Assembly: GCA_963971225.1 (NCBI GenBank)
Contig: OZ020270.1
Span: forward strand, 69,570,932 to 69,634,931
DNA: 64,000 bases
Direction of reading: 5' to 3'
Origin: Melieria omissa
Lineage: Eukaryota; Arthropoda; Insecta; Diptera; Ulidiidae
Part shown: positions 54,530 to 64,000 of the stretch, in pieces
Layout: the number at the start of each line of letters is the position of its first letter
Numbering within the stretch: the first letter of the stretch is position 1
Notes under the pieces: model-generated
Database searches by the model: none
The model's input: only the letters and a program-made list of their open reading frames with translations
Told to the model about the DNA's origin: nothing
Position numbers and translations under genes: made by a program

Positions 54530-55802
54530 CAGCCCTATTCCCGTTGTCGAAACGACAGTCGTTCGTGGAAAATTTCGACAAGTCGCATTCTCGTTGTCGT
54601 TTCGACACAAATTTCGGCTAAATCTATTACGATTTGAGATTCTCGTTGTCGTTTCAAAACGACATACGACAGGAAAATTCGTTGATTTGAGTCGTAGGCA
54701 TTTTTGTTCACGACAAGCAGTCGAAAGCGGAAGATTGTGAGATTTTTTTGCAAAATAGTCAGTATTAGGAAATTTATTTATATTTCACAAATCTAGTTAA
54801 GGTTTTACCACAGAATAAAAGGTATTCTGTTTGTTCTGTGGTATTACATAGTTTACACATCTATTTTATTTAGTATACTTACTACCATTGTGTTCAGACT
54901 ATATAACCCTTTCCGGTTATAAAACAGATGGGGGTCTGTGCTTGGTGACAGAATCGCAATGGGAGTGCTATCGAGACACCTATAACACCAGGAAAATTAG
55001 TTTTTGTGTAAAAAAATTGCGTTGCTTCACTTTTATCCTGGTCAATCATCTCAAACTGTATCCACTTGAGGCATAAAACGCTTTGCAAGGCTGTGACCAC
55101 TTCTGTTAAGCACTGCGTAACAGTCGGCTGCGATAGACCTAACTTAAAGACGTTGTCGGCCCCAAGCTGATAGCCTTCTTCTTCTTCTTGACTGGCACGA
55201 CAGCCCGATTACGAGACTAAGGCCTAGCTACCCGCAAACAAACTGTGTTGTACGTGTGAATGTTTTTACAAGGTTGGAAGGGACCTACAGTTATATGCCG
55301 ATTCCGAACGGCGAGTTGGGAGATTTTTCATAGGCAATTTTTACTCTCAGAGGTTTGCCATTTCCTGCTGAGAGGACAGCCGCCGAAAGAAAAAGTTTTG
55401 TTTTTTCTTATTTTTCGATGTTAACGCAATGGAGTATTGAACTCGCGGAGTCTTGACTCGCGGCCCAACGCCTAGCCACCTGAGCTACGGCGGCTGCGAT
55501 AGCCACCCTTTGCTAAAACGCGTAATGTTGTTGCCAATTTTATTGCCGCAAGTATCGCGTATCGCTCTAACTCATCCAGGACAAACTCATGCAAGTGAAA
55601 GATCACTCTGTTGACAGCTCAACAGGAAGAAGCTATCACATTTTATGCTCATTCAATCTTGTACAAAAGCTGTCGTGTCGAAAATTTTCGGGAATACCAA
55701 AATAAAAACCACACGACTCAAAAAACGACAGTCGACAAAAAACGATACGACTCAAAAAACGACAGTCGAAAAAAACGACTCACGACACTCGGAATAGGGC
55801 TG
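54530..55802. mobile_element. CAGCCC-ended TIR element, copy 1
   Basis: The ends are CAGCCCTATTCCCGTTGTCG and the complement of CAGCCCTATTCCGAGTGTCG, with AAT on both sides (54527-54529, 55803-55805). Subterminal regions repeat TTGTCGTTTCGA-like and ACGACAGTCG motifs. No transposase is visible. It hosts the SINE at 55176-55497. A related element is at 61216-63417. Confidence 0.72.
55176..55497 (-). mobile_element. tRNA-derived SINE
   Basis: On the minus strand the head reads GCCGCCGTAGCTCAGGTGGC, with an A box (TAGCTCAGGTGG) and, about 45 bases on, a B box (GTTCAATACTC). The 3' end is a GAA repeat (CTTCTTCTTCTTCTT on the plus strand). GATAGCC stands at 55169-55175 and 55498-55504. It would be transcribed by RNA polymerase III and moved by a partner LINE. 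The tRNA-like part is not a functional tRNA. Confidence 0.82.
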
Positions 55803-56099
55803 AATTAAAATATAAAATGTTTGTTTTGTCTTCAAAGTAATTCGATCTACCGATTTCTCAAATAGTCTATATTTCGACCTTTTTTTCAACTTTGATCCAA
55901 AATAAAAAAATATACCCAAAAACAACCTCCGCGAAATTGAAGGTGGTTATTTATTATTCAATTATTTACCTAACTTCCAAAACTCAGCTGCCGCTTTTTC
56001 CGCTTTACTTTCTAGAGCAATGAAAGTGAAACAACTTCGGGTCGAAAACCACGTAATTATACGGAAAATTGCACACATTTAGTACGGTCAAAAACCCAT

Positions 56100-56780
56100 T
56101 TAGTGTTGCTGGCATCTATCTATATCTATATATGTAATGACGCTCAAACGGACTGGCCGATTTCAATGAAATTTTCTTTATTGGATTCGTCTTGAATCAG
56201 TTCAGGTTCGTGCGAAAAGAAAATTCCGGAAAATCTATTGGAAAGTCGGAAAACCCTTGTATTTTTTGACTGTGAATCCTGAACATTTTCAGACGATAAC
56301 GTTGGAACTATAAGTAACACATCAATTAAATTCACCAGGAACTTACTATTTAGTCATGTCCTTCGACAGAGGGAATGGGGCGGGTATTGGACGAGGGGGC
56401 GTGGCACCACTCATACAAGCCAAATCTGAATAATGGAATATCTTCGAAATTGTAAGGTGCACAGGATTGAAATTTAGTATTGTGTCGTCCCATAGATGAG
56501 TCATTCTACTGGTAAGATTTGATGGGCGTTGGACAAGGGGCGTGGCATATTTTTTGTAACCTAAATAATTTCCTGAATTATAAGTCGCACAGCAATGAAA
56601 CTACTTAAGTACGGACCTACCATTTATTCATATCTTTCGACAGCGGGAATGGTGCGGGTACTAAACAAGGGGGCGTGGCACCGCCCATTTAGCATAAATC
56701 TGGTTCAAGCGCAGTCGATTTTTTTACTAAATCTTAGCAATCTCGATTGCAGCCTCGATTGAGTTAATCAGAGAAAAAAC
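56100..56780. other. Non-coding part of Transib with GC-box-like repeats
   Basis: GGGGGCGTGGCACCRCYCAT occurs at about 56396-56415 and 56669-56688, with a similar GGGGCGTGGCAT near 56539; surrounding sequence (TTTCGACAGNGGGAATGG) is also repeated. CGGACTGGCCGATTTCAATG near 56150 recalls repeats in other insects, but I could not assign it. Confidence 0.45.
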
Positions 56781-56791
56781 TTACTCCTACG

Positions 56792-57103
56792 GTGCACAAA
56801 ATTGTAGCACATGGAAAGGATTTAATAGAATACCAGCGCTTACCAAAAGGGGAATTATCTGAAGAAGCTCAAGAATGCAAAAATAAGCACTACAAAAGGT
56901 ATAGATGTATGAACACTTGCAAAATATCACGAGCTAGACGAAATGAAGACCTTTTCAAGATGTTAGCAGTCTCTTCTGATCCAGTTATTTCATCTATGAG
57001 ATCTGTAAGATCACAAAAATAACTTACAGATACTTACCGCTTAGAAATGGTTTCATTATTAGACATTCCTTCCAGCGTAGATAGCGATATTGAAAAACTC
57101 TAA
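56792..57103 (+). pseudogene. Transib transposase, C-terminal remnant
   Basis: The frame reads MHKIVAHGKDLIEYQRLPKG, LSEEAQECKNKHYKRYR, then NEDLFKMLAVSSDPVISSMR. This is the conserved C-terminal part of Transib transposases, which are related to the RAG1 core. TAA at 57020-57022 interrupts it, and the same frame continues to 57103. The rest of the protein, including the first catalytic residues, is not found, so the element cannot move itself. Confidence 0.8.
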
Positions 57104-57870
57104 ATTTAAAAATAAAATTTTTTTTGTAAAAAATTACGTATGAATCAATAAATTATAATAATTTATTAGAAAAAAATAAATACATAAAAATTCATTTTTA
57201 ATGCAAACAAAAAAGTAATTTCATTGTAGTATGAAGATTCAGTAAGTCTTAACTTTGGCAACGAATTTTAAAGCCCCCTGTTACTGTGGCACCCTGTTTT
57301 CATGCCTATTTAAGGCTTAGATATTACACTTTCAGATGCAGTTTAAAGTTTTTAAATATCTTTATTGGTTCAGAAGTTATGATTTTTGCAACGAAAAATG
57401 GCAAACCGGGCCATAGTGCGACGTTTGTTGGTGCAGGTAGGATGATCAAGAGAGCAATTGACTATTGGAGGGAGCAAGAGGTGCTAGAGCATTTGAGTAT
57501 GAAAGGCACAGAATGGCTCTTTATGATTCCAGCTGCCTCACATCAAGGTGGAATTTACGAAGCAGCTGTGAAGTCCATGAAGTATCATTTGACGAGAGTC
57601 GTGGGCCAGAGAACGCTGGGACAGGACCAGCATGCGACGTTATTGGTGCAAGTAAAAGCGATTCTGAATTCGCGGCCGTTGTATCCGATATCAGACGTTC
57701 CGACGGATGTGCAAGCATTGACACCGGGGCATTTTCTTGTTGGAGAGTCGCTGATATTGCCACCTCCCTTTGCATTGGATGAGCAATCAAACACGGAGGG
57801 CATTAAGCTTTGGAAAGAGCGCCAGACTATGTATGTTAAAGCATTTTTGGGCTAGATGGCAAGTTGATTA

Positions 57871-59208
57871 CACTGACCAACAGCCAAAATTTTTCCGAGT
57901 TCTAGTAAACCTTTTCTAAAGGATTTTTGGACGCTGATCACAACTGCGTACTTAGTTTTTTGATTGTTTGAGCGGTTTGTAAGTTATTGGTGGTTTTTGC
58001 TAGGAGGTGTTTTCCACGTTTTTTCATCTTTGAATTTTTATTGCATTTGTAATATGTTGAAAAACACGATAATTTTTTTATGACACAATAACGAATCCTC
58101 AAGCTATAATTCTGACCATAGTCGATTTCGATTGGTCAAGGGTTAACATGGCTATGGCCCTTCGAAGTTCAATTTTCGCGAATTTTTCATAAAAATTCAT
58201 TAAAAATTGGTGTTGCAATTTTCAACTAGGAGTTAGTGTGCAATGTATAGTGTAAGGTTGTAACTTAAACTTATAGAACAGATTTTTTGCATTGTATGTG
58301 CCATTCTCGGCCTATGCTCGTTAGAGTGTAAATGCGACTTCATCTTCTGAACACGTGTTTGTATTGAAATCCCCTAATGCTTTTCGCGTCATTGACGAAA
58401 GTAGCTAAAGTATTTTCGCAAGCGTCAATATTTGTCTTTTCAAGGGCATCAACAAAATTTGAATTGGTTCGTTACTGTAGGAGATATTCTAAAAAGAGTT
58501 GCATCACACAAGTAAAAATTTCAACCAAACACACTTAGCAAACTACTTGCTGTTTTTCCATATTTCACTGCGACATATTTTTAGGGCGCAAGAAAAATCA
58601 AAATCAAAGCTGAAAATTTTATGAATCAAAGGCATTTGATGAATGTGCGCATTTTCATACTGCTGCCTAAAAGTGTGCTCCGATATTATAGCTCAAAAGT
58701 AAATCCTTGCTTTTGTTGCTGAATTTATCAATGGAGAACTTACATATTTGTACACATACTCTATTACAAACATTGTATTTCAAAAATTTCTTTTTTAATT
58801 GAAAGCCCCAACATTCTTCTTTCACTATATGACAATATATATTTTTTGTAAGAAAAATTCTTTTGTGTATTCGCAATCTTGCAAAGTAACTGAAAATTTG
58901 ACTTTGCAAATGAATAACTCTTGCAAATTTGAACCGATTTTAATGTTTTAAATTTGAAATACATAGTTAGAGTATTGTTAATCTATGTTAAAAAAATGGC
59001 ATTTTAGACTTCAGGTTTGTAGGAGCTGCATACGTATAATGGTCAAAAAACATGGAAAACGCCCTCCGAGGAAAACCATCAATATTTCTTAAGCCGCTCA
59101 AACAATCAAAAAACTAAGTACGCAGTTGTGATCAGCGTCCAAAAATCCTTTAGAAAAGTATGGTTTGATTTCAGAAAAAAAAAATAATGTCGATTTTGTT
59201 GCTCTGTG
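57871..59208. mobile_element. TIR element with CACTG end and TTA target
   Basis: The left end is CACTGACCAACAGC and the right end is the complement of CACAGAGCAACA. TTA stands on both sides (57868-57870, 59209-59211), and removing it leaves BEL integrase in frame. Arms of more than 80 bp are inverted: AAAGGATTTTTGGACGCTGA near 57917 and its complement near 59141. CACTG ends and a 3-bp target suggest a CACTA/CMC type. No transposase seen. Confidence 0.65.
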
Positions 59209-59606
59209 TTATTTGAATAGTTTGCAGTAGCGCAAGAAATGGCGCAGAGAGAGAGAGAATTTGAGAGTGGGCCAGCTAGTTCTCATTAAGGCAGAGAACT
59301 TTCCGCCAGCGCAGTGGGCGCTAGGCAGAGTGTGCAAGTTAATTCTGAGCAAGGACAATCTTGTACGAGCCGTGGAGATTGAGACCCAGACAAGCAGATT
59401 GACCAGACCTGTGGAGAAAGTATGCATATTGCCGGTGGAGCCTGCCAATGTGGAGCCGGAGTGACTAGAGTGCTAAGATTAGAATTAAGTTGATTATTAA
59501 TTGTATTGTTATTGATTGTTGGTGCAATCTGATTATATTTAAGGAAAACCGTTGGTTTTCGCTGGCACTGTTTCGTACAGGGACGATCTCCTGTGCGATT
59601 GAGTTG

Positions 59607-61009
59607 TTCCAAAGAATATAGAATATAAAGAATACGCATCTTCAAAAATTTGTCAAGCGTGTTTCTTGATGCGGGCGGGAAGAGATGAGCGGAGGCATAG
59701 GTTGCGGGAAATTTGCTCGCGCTAAACAGTTTGCGATCTTGTTCGTCGAAGCGCAAGCGAAGAGTAAACAACGAACCAAAGCATCGTCATCGTCGTTTCA
59801 ACGAAGATGATTCGGAATTCGCTAATGTTTTTGGTGTTGTCGTTTATTGTGTGTATGCTTTTTTGTGTTGTGATTGGTTTTGCTGAAAAAATTGCTGCAA
59901 TGTCACCATCAATCGAATCTTTGTGGTGTATGGCTTTTTGCTGGCCAATGCTTTGATTAATTTAAAAATTTGGTGGTTGATCCCAATTTAAAATGTTTGC
60001 AAATATTTTTACGTGGCGAGCTTGAAGTAAAATTATTTGTTTATATTTTCACATGCTTGATTACAATTTTGAGAATATGGGAAAACTACGAAAAAAATGA
60101 ACTGATAGGCATATTGACTTAAAAATTCGTGAAACACTTGAAATTAAAAATACAGTCGTGTCTGGGTATAGTGAACACCCGATATAGTGAACACCTCGAT
60201 ATAGTGAACACACAAATTTTGATATGAAGCCTCTAAATATTGAAAAAAATTTTAATCAAAAAACAAAAAGTGTTTTTTGAGCAAATAAAACGAGTTTTTG
60301 AACAAAAATGTTAACCTTGATATAGTGAACAACCTCGGTACTGTGAACAGGCCTTACAATAATTAGTTCACTATATCCAGACACGACTGTAATTAGATGG
60401 GTGTTTTAATTTTTTTTGTTTATCGAAATATAACGGAGGGTTAGAAAATTGTATGGAAAAACATAATTTAATAGGTCTATTGACTTTCAATAGGGCGAAA
60501 GCACTACTAAAGCACTAAATATGCATTATATGTGGGCCGTAAGAAAAGTTCCAAAGAAGGAGACGGAAAATTATAACGGGTAATAAAAACTTTTTCTTTT
60601 CTTTCCAATTCCATTTTTATTGATTACTTATTATTTATTTTTTAATTGCCTGTAGCGATTATATAGGTCGCCATGCCAGCCATATTTTATTTTCTTTTCT
60701 ATGATTTTGCGCACACTATAGTCGGCAGTGAGTTCAGGAGCAATATGCGACGCTGTGCAGGCTTATAGAAGAAGAACAAAAGCTAGCCAGAAAATATAAA
60801 TCGTTTTACAATTTCAGTTTTTCGCCAGCGCCACAACAAGAACAACAGCACATCGTCTTCCTCCTCTTCGGACAATTGAGCGAGAATGAACGAGTGAGCA
60901 CAGACGCGGCATTCGTGTTTCTATGATTTGCGCTCAGAGCATTGTGCTGTCATTTCAAGTGTTTCCTCTTGTTGTCTATCCCCCCCGCATCTAGAAGACG
61001 GGTGGCGAT
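59607..61009. mobile_element. F-family TIR element, copy 3 (right end lost)
   Basis: It starts TTCCAAAGAATATAGAATAT then AATACGCATCTTC, like the F ends. GATGCGGGCGGGAAG near 59670 matches GACGCGGGCGGGAAG in F copy 2. Bases about 60680-60870 are the inverse of 9310-9490 in F copy 1. A pogo-like MITE is inside at 60153-60389. It runs directly into the hAT-like left end at 61010. Confidence 0.55.
60153..60389. mobile_element. Tc1/pogo-like MITE (237 bp)
   Basis: The inverted ends begin CAGTCGTGTCTGG, with TA on both sides (60151-60152, 60390-60391). GATATAGTGAAC-like motifs are repeated inside. No ORF. Confidence 0.83.
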
Positions 61010-61103
61010 CAGTGTGCTTACTTAATTTTTCATTTATGTGGTAGACTTACAAAAAAAATGTGGCAGATTTGAATGAAATGTGGTAGATTTTTTGTATTGT
61101 ACA

Positions 61104-61215
61104 TTAACACTAGGAGTACCGGGTTTTGCTCATACCTACTATCACCACGAGCGGTCAAATGACGGTATTCAGAGCTTTTAACGAAATCGGTTGGATCTGA
61201 AGAAGTTTTTCAATC
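61104..61215 (+). mobile_element. piggyBac-like left end fragment
   Basis: TTAA followed by CACTAGGAGTACCGGG interrupts hAT-like copy B (compare 47293 onward). TTAA plus a short C-rich end fits piggyBac. Only about 110 bp remain before the CAGCCC element; no right end found. Confidence 0.45.
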
Positions 61216-61426
61216 AGCCCTATTCTGGCATTACCGTAACAATTGTTACCCTCGTAACAATTGAATTGAATTTGATTGTTTCCGTATTCTGGAAAAATGG
61301 TGGCAAGAAGAAAGTGAAAGAAAGAAGAAAAACAATTCACCACTCGAGGTGAAAGCTATTTTACTGTTAAAACAGCTGTTTTTTGTATTTTTTCTATCAA
61401 AGTTTAAAAAAATAAACAAACGAAAA

Positions 61427-61690
61427 ATGGAAAACGCACAAAATCTGGCGAAGTAAGTATTTTTTTTGAGTTTCTTCCAAATGTATGTATATATTCTTTT
61501 GTTTTTTAGAGTTCCTAAGTTTAAGCGCACGACGCACAGTGTTCCGAAGTGGGACAAAAATAGAAAAATTGTATGTCACCGATTTCAAAGAAATTGGTGT
61601 CATTTGAAATATAATACTTTCATTAAGCAAGATCTTAAATTATTTCTTAATCGGGTAAATTTTGAGAAAGTTATAGCATTTACAAGTTGA
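61427..61690 (+). CDS. Small two-exon ORF in the CAGCCC element (prediction)
   Basis: Exon 1 (61427-61452) reads MENAQNLA. A 57-bp candidate intron (61453-61509) starts GTAAGT and ends TTTTTTAG after a T-rich tract. Exon 2 continues in frame with VPKFKRTTHSVPKWDKNRK to a TGA at 61688-61690, about 68 residues in all. Basic N-terminus, no known domain. It may be the first part of an element-encoded DNA-binding protein whose remainder is deleted. The function is unknown and the splice is predicted from sequence only. Confidence 0.4.
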
Positions 61691-63100
61691 CCAAATTCTA
61701 GAAAAATTGTTTTATGATAAAATGCAGTTTTGAGCGTCAACAATTGAAAACGTAACCAAAACACTATTTACGCTTCAATCGGAGAAAATGTTACTGCTAT
61801 GCACTTATAAGAGTCCAAAACATCATTTCAGGAGCTATTTTGAAAAAAAGTTAAATAAAAACGGGGTTGCACGTTAATTAAAAAACACATTTTTTTTTAC
61901 TAAAAGCTATAAGAACTATATATTTTTGTAGATCGCAAATGTCGAATTGCGCATTATTACACCTACTTTTTTACGCAATCCTATAGAATGGACTTTCTTC
62001 TTTTGGATCAATAAAAAAAATTCTGCGATTTCCTGCGATCTTGGAAAATTATAGAATTTTTGTAAACTACTCTAACTAAAAAAATTGGATTTTTGTACCC
62101 TACATTGAGGTGCCCACCGGTACATTCACTGTGGTACGGAGCTTGTAACGGCCAGAAAGTGATGTAACTGGAAAGAAAAAGTATAGTAGCACTGTCGCTA
62201 TTTAAAATGGGCATGGTCCGCCCACTAAAGGTAGAGTTGCCATACGGAAGTCTTTCATAAAATATGAAAATGTCTATATTAACAAATCCAATGTCTCAAT
62301 TTATCAATGTTCTATATAAAAATGGGTTTGGCTTACCCGTTTAACCCGTTTAGAGCCATATTATCCTATTTTTCCCATTTCAAAAAAATTGTTTGATAAA
62401 GTGTGATTTAATGCTCATATTTTTTGGAGAATATGGAAAAGTTGAGGAAGGCAATTTTGTTAAAATTACCTTGCATTATTTACACTTGTTTACAATAAAG
62501 AAGAAAACTATGGGAGAAAACTATTTGTATAATAGTTTTATTTTAATTGAACTGTTTGTGTGGGATTAAAAACATCATATTTGATGATAGTGAAACTGAA
62601 TAAACTGAACGGTTTGAAAAATGGCAGTTATTTTCTTTCATCCTTGACATTTTATCATAGCATTGCATCTTCATAGCTGTGTCATCTGTATGTGAAGCTC
62701 TATGGAAATAAAACCAAAAATGGTTTCTTTCAAGCAACTTCATCACCCTCTTTCCATCCTTTGAAGGTCGAATTTTGAAAAACGCTGAAATACGTATTTA
62801 GTTATTTTTGTTTGAGTATATATATACAAAATTTGAAAACAATCCGACCAAAACACAATGTCCGTCTATATAAGCTTCACCACCCCGTTTGCGGCCTTTC
62901 AAGGTCGAATTTTTTAAAATCGTTCCTTTTTAAAGGTTGACTTTTTAAAATACAACTATTGACCAAATTTCATCATTATAGCTCCAGCGGTTTGGGCTCG
63001 GTGGTGATAGCATACTTGGTTATATATATTCGATTTTTTTTAAAGCTATATATTTTTTGGAAAACAAACATCATTTTTTAAGTCAGTAGCCCCAAATAAT
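61691..63100. other. Interior of the CAGCCC element, no recognised gene
   Basis: AT-rich, many short repeats (for example TCAAGGTCGAATTTT near 62910 and GAAGGTCGAATTTTG near 62763). No supportable ORF. Confidence 0.45.
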
Positions 63101-64000
63101 TCAGATTGCAAATTTTCAGCGAATTTAGAGCACTCCTTCTATTTTTGTCCCAATTTTGTATGGAGTCGAAACACTGTGCGACGCGTCGCGACGCAGGAGC
63201 ATTTTTTTGCAGTTTTTCAAGGCGCATTTGAACGCGAAATTTTAATTTTATAATTTTTGTATGCTTGTCACCTGCTCCTACGGAGGTAACCAATTTCGAA
63301 ACAATTGTCACCTTTTGAGATTTTGAATTTGCTCCAGAATACCAAAAAGTGACAATTGTTACCAAGTATGCAATTTTTACCGAGGTGACTATTGTTACAG
63401 TTGCCAGAATAGGGCTGTTATTGTATTTCATTGTATTTGTACATTAATTGTATTTTACGTTTTTCTACGCACTTAAACCTGTGCCGGGTTTCTTCCCATT
63501 GTTTTTTATATTGTTGACTATTTTTTTTTTTCTTTTTTGGGAGCTCGGACTCGCAAATTTCAGCAGCAGGCACAACTTCGCGTGGTAAAATTTTTTAAAA
63601 ACGAAACGTTACTAAAAATAAAGGCAAAAATTAACTTCAACTTCAACTTTTTTAGAAATTTTTCCATTTGAATTGGACTTCCCGCTAAAACAATTGTCAA
63701 AGTTATGTAAGTGCTACCACATAAGTTTTTTTTTGCACATTTTCACTTATATTGTTCAATGCAGCCTTAACATAAATTTTGCAACATAAAGCTCTAATTT
63801 ATTTGGAGTAATAGGTTGGTTAATAGAAAAATGTATGTTCCACAAAAATATGGTAGATTTTAAGCCCTCCGTGGTAGATGTGGTAAAAACTTGATTTTAA
63901 AAGTAATTGTGGTAGATCTACCACATATGTGGTAGAAGTAAGCACACTGGGTCCCATACGTACTTCGGCTATACGAAGTTTTGTGGCTGGCTTCGGCAAA

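Larger units (their letters stand above)
54242..57418 (+). mobile_element. Transib DNA transposon, degenerate and with nested elements
   Basis: The inverted ends begin CACTATGGCCC, and CGACG lies on both sides (54237-54241, 57419-57423). Both the CACWATGG end and a CGNCG-type 5-bp target are known Transib hallmarks. The right part carries a transposase remnant. Inside lies a CAGCCC element (54530-55802), which contains a SINE. Confidence 0.85.
53415..59464 (+). pseudogene. BEL relic B integrase, in four pieces
   Basis: Piece 1 carries the zinc region (CVVCVRYNYKLE, then a TAA at 53523-53525) and the first Asp in SGLDFAGPFNVN (near 53590). The second Asp region (YSDNAT) is cut by the MITE and the Transib. 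Piece 3 has GAGRMIKRAIDYW, the Glu region ASHQGGIYEAAVKSMKYH (near 57540) and LTPGHFLVGESL, with a frameshift near 57840. The last piece, 59261-59464, is the C-terminal domain (RVGQLVLIKAENFPPAQWAL). The catalytic triad is spread over about 4 kb, so the gene is dead. Confidence 0.87.
53413..59606 (+). mobile_element. BEL/Pao relic B, split by three DNA elements
   Basis: Only the integrase end of pol and some LTR-like sequence (59465-59606) remain. Integrase pieces are 53415-53783, 54226-54236, 57424-57870 and 59212-59464. The interrupting elements are a palindromic MITE (53792-54217), a Transib (54242-57418) and a CACTG element (57871-59208). Each has its own target duplication, and the integrase reads across when they are left out. 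Confidence 0.82.
61216..63417. mobile_element. CAGCCC-ended TIR element, copy 2 (2.2 kb)
   Basis: The ends are CAGCCCTATTCTGGCA and the complement of CAGCCCTATTCTGGCA, then ACCGTAACAATTGTTACC-like subterminal repeats on both sides. It shares its outer 11 bp with 54530-55802. It contains a small possibly spliced gene (61427-61690). The flanks AAT and TTA do not match, so its target duplication is lost or mutated. Confidence 0.68.
61010..63949 (+). mobile_element. hAT-like element H, copy B (both ends present, interrupted)
   Basis: The ends are CAGTGTGCTTACTT and AAGTAAGCACACTG. Right flank GGTCCCAT (63950-63957); left flank GTGGCGAT, which does not match. Interrupted at 61104-63417 by a piggyBac-like end and the CAGCCC element. 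Own sequence is about 0.6 kb, with GTGGTAGA-like subterminal motifs near both ends. No transposase. Confidence 0.7.

Noticed and set aside
55450..55497. tRNA gene on the minus strand
   Set aside because: A and B boxes are present, but the body is diverged and followed by a non-tRNA region with a GAA tail and target duplication, which makes it a SINE.
56100..56200. Helitron 5' end
   Set aside because: TCTATATATAT-like sequence is present, but no CTRR end with hairpin or Rep/helicase coding was found.
63958..64000. Start of another element at the right edge
   Set aside because: A short palindrome (ACTTCGGCTATACGAAGT) is visible but too little sequence remains to judge.

Overview
The window looks like a transposon-dense stretch of a dipteran insect genome. 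A tephritid-like fruit fly is my best guess, from the mix of R1, LOA and Jockey-type non-LTR elements, BEL/Pao and Ty3/gypsy LTR elements, mariner, Transib and MITEs. That guess rests on general impression, not on a search. I found no host protein-coding gene, no rRNA and no functional tRNA. Nearly every recognisable reading frame belongs to a mobile element, and most are broken.

Layout. 1-8636 is a Ty3/gypsy copy whose 5' part lies outside the window. It was split by an R1-clade retrotransposon (2151-7995), which was itself split by a mariner (7123-7872). 8637-12826 is AT-rich and holds a terminal-inverted-repeat (TIR) element, here called family F (9085-10210), and a piggyBac-like foldback element (10582-11666). 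12827-16918 is a minus-strand Jockey element with a 165-bp LOA piece lodged in its gag gene. 16196-32007 is a near-identical tandem duplication of about 7.9 kb. Each unit carries the 5' half of Jockey gag, two MITEs, a BEL 5' LTR with a minisatellite leader, and a LOA-clade element.

26055-46757 can be read as one BEL/Pao insertion: 5-bp flanks AAAAG match at both ends. It has grown to about 20.7 kb through nested insertions. These are an F element (26891-36177) holding the LOA element (27106-32426) and an 8-bp-TSD element, which holds a Sola-like transposon, which holds a mariner-like MITE; and a 6.2-kb gypsy copy (39433-45604) plus another insert containing a Harbinger-like MITE, both in the BEL 3' LTR.

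47200-63949 is bounded by hAT-like ends with matching 8-bp flanks. Between them lie a long minus-strand Jockey-superfamily ORF2 (49464-52369), a second BEL/Pao relic (about 53413-59465) split by a palindromic MITE, a Transib (54242-57418) and a CACTG-ended element (57871-59208), a third F copy, a pogo-like MITE, and a 2.2-kb CAGCCC-ended element with a small possibly spliced gene.

How it fits together: the genes do not form a pathway. The window records successive insertions, deletions and one unequal exchange. The two most unusual signals are the tandem duplication, whose junction fits recombination between a small LOA fragment and a full LOA element, and the 199-bp direct repeat flanking the LOA insertion.
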